In this document: positions 63,360-64,000 of the stretch, one piece after another
Layout: the number at the start of each line of letters is the position of its first letter
How positions within the stretch are numbered: the stretch's first letter is position 1
Assembly (NCBI GenBank): GCA_963847145.1
Contig: CAWJYN010000004.1
Coordinates: 310,001-374,000 of the forward strand
Origin: JABFRJ01 sp963847145
GTDB lineage: Bacteria; Pseudomonadota; Alphaproteobacteria; Rhizobiales; Hyphomicrobiaceae
Direction: 5' to 3'
Length of the DNA stretch: 64,000 bases
The notes under the pieces: generated by a model
Database searches by the model: none
The model's input: the letters and a program-made list of their open reading frames with translations, nothing else
Told to the model about the DNA's origin: nothing
Position numbers and translations under genes: made by a program

Positions 63360-63833
63360 ATGAAAAAGAACGTATATTTTCATTCGTTCAGGGGTGATTT
63401 CTGGCCAAGTCTTGAACAGCTGAAACCTCATTTTTTGGCGCCTGGCGGCTCGCGATGGGTCAGAGGAGGAAACGACTCCTGGGGGATCGCGGTGCAAGGT
63501 CTCGAAGGCACCGAGGACCGGCTCTACGGACGTGGTCGCAAAGATATCAATCTGGATCTCTGGGGCATGCCTGGCCTTGGCGTTCTCATCATGTACGACA
63601 AGATAGGTCCGCCAGATTTCCGCGCTACTTACTATTCCAAAGGCGATATGAGCCGCCTCCGCGAACTCGTCAATTCACTCCACAGCGATCCTCTTCCGGT
63701 GGGCCTTTTCATTCCCTTCGAAAAGGCCTGGCTCGCCACGAAGGAATTCATGGAAACCGAAGGCCAACGCCCCACCTGCATCGAGTGGGTCCGCCACGAA
63801 GACCTGCCCCCCAACACGTTCCCCTCACCCTGA
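63360..63833 (+). CDS. Deaminase-toxin immunity protein 2 (Imm1-like)
   Basis: A 157-residue protein closely similar to the one at 49115: FWPSLEQLKPHFLAPGGSRW, NLDLWGMPGLGVLIMYDKIG and PVGLFIPFEKAWLATKEFME ending DLPPNTFPSP. An AGGAG ribosome site lies between the toxin stop and its ATG, 11 bases away. Conservation of gene order, spacing and terminator between the two modules supports toxin-immunity pairing. Confidence 0.8.
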   Translation: MKKNVYFHSFRGDFWPSLEQLKPHFLAPGGSRWVRGGNDSWGIAVQGLEGTEDRLYGRGRKDINLDLWGMPGLGVLIMYDKIGPPDFRATYYSKGDMSRLRELVNSLHSDPLPVGLFIPFEKAWLATKEFMETEGQRPTCIEWVRHEDLPPNTFPSP

Positions 63834-63861
63834 TCGTTTCCTCATCTCCGCGCCTCCCTCA

Positions 63862-63893
63862 CACCGCACCCCACAAGGGCGCGGTGGAGTTTT
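63862..63893 (+). terminator. Terminator-like hairpin closing deaminase module 2
   Basis: CACCGCACC (63862-63870) against GGCGCGGTG (63878-63886), one A-C mismatch, then GAGTTTT. It is homologous to the hairpin at 49620. Confidence 0.7.
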
Positions 63894-63926
63894 GTGCGCC
63901 GCCGATCACTCACCACTCAGCCCACC

Positions 63927-64000
63927 ATGACCACACCCCATCCCTGGCTCACCCATGCCTGGACCGATCTCGGTCTCGCCGCCATCCCCGGTCCTGCCAC
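63927..64000 (+). CDS. Start of a probable TIGR02594-type lysin (cut by window edge)
   Basis: The 24 visible residues, MTTPHPWLTHAWTDLGLAAI then PGPA, match the opening of TIGR02594 proteins (PWL-xx-A-xx-xLG-xx-EIPG), CHAP-related cell-wall hydrolases that often act as phage endolysins. The position directly after the GTA-type tail genes and deaminase module fits a lysis role. Too little is visible to be sure. Confidence 0.5.
   Translation, partial: MTTPHPWLTHAWTDLGLAAIPGPA

Overview
The window is GC-rich alphaproteobacterial chromosome. It opens with the end of a CtrA-type response regulator, and a gene-transfer-agent (GTA)-type particle cluster fills the right half. I cannot name a genus. 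The many frameshifts, relic genes and dispersed palindromes suggest a genome under decay, although base-calling errors could account for some of the frameshifts.

Left half (1-32 kb): mostly housekeeping and metabolic genes. These are ctrA (3' end), an EamA permease, an M20 peptidase, a class I amidotransferase, a ketopantoate-reductase-type enzyme, a peroxiredoxin, an M32 carboxypeptidase, a Ser/Thr kinase fused to WD40 repeats, a branched-chain-type ABC binding protein, a DEAD-box helicase, glucose-6-phosphate isomerase, a GlcD-type FAD oxidoreductase, a hotdog thioesterase, a GMC oxidoreductase and mutL. Accessory material lies between them: two TIR + formylglycine-enzyme-fold (FGE) genes, both interrupted and each next to a DUF433-DUF5615 pair; an IS1380 relic; a RAYT transposase with REP palindromes; a prfH relic; and a 149-bp tandem repeat block.

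Right half (33-64 kb): the gene order follows the Rhodobacter GTA. It runs small terminase, large terminase (frameshifted), portal, prohead protease, capsid, adaptor, stopper, tail terminator, tail tube, two tail chaperones, a short tape measure, distal tail, hub, NlpC/P60 peptidase and the giant TIM-barrel tail protein, then the start of a probable TIGR02594-type lysin. A short-chain dehydrogenase, a DUF4169 gene, an RHH gene and tRNA-Val(CAC) sit between the portal and capsid parts.

The most interesting feature is the portal locus (35.6-46.1 kb). The portal 3' end is repeated about seven times. Most copies end in the same FNPGQ...GGQWTKP linker, followed by a different C-terminal domain that looks like a polymorphic toxin and a small gene that looks like its immunity partner. 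The candidate toxins are a nucleotidyltransferase-like domain (twice), an RNase A-like CdiA-CT domain, a short basic domain ending RFRK, and an unrecognised one. The later copies are progressively shorter at the 5' end, as in orphan Rhs/CdiA/MafB cassettes. The same linker motif occurs in two deaminase toxin-immunity modules that bracket the capsid-tail genes but are not fused to a portal. I propose a GTA-derived particle whose portal and linker motif carry or recruit interchangeable antibacterial effectors. Terminase and every portal copy are damaged while capsid and tail genes are intact, so whether it still packages DNA is open.
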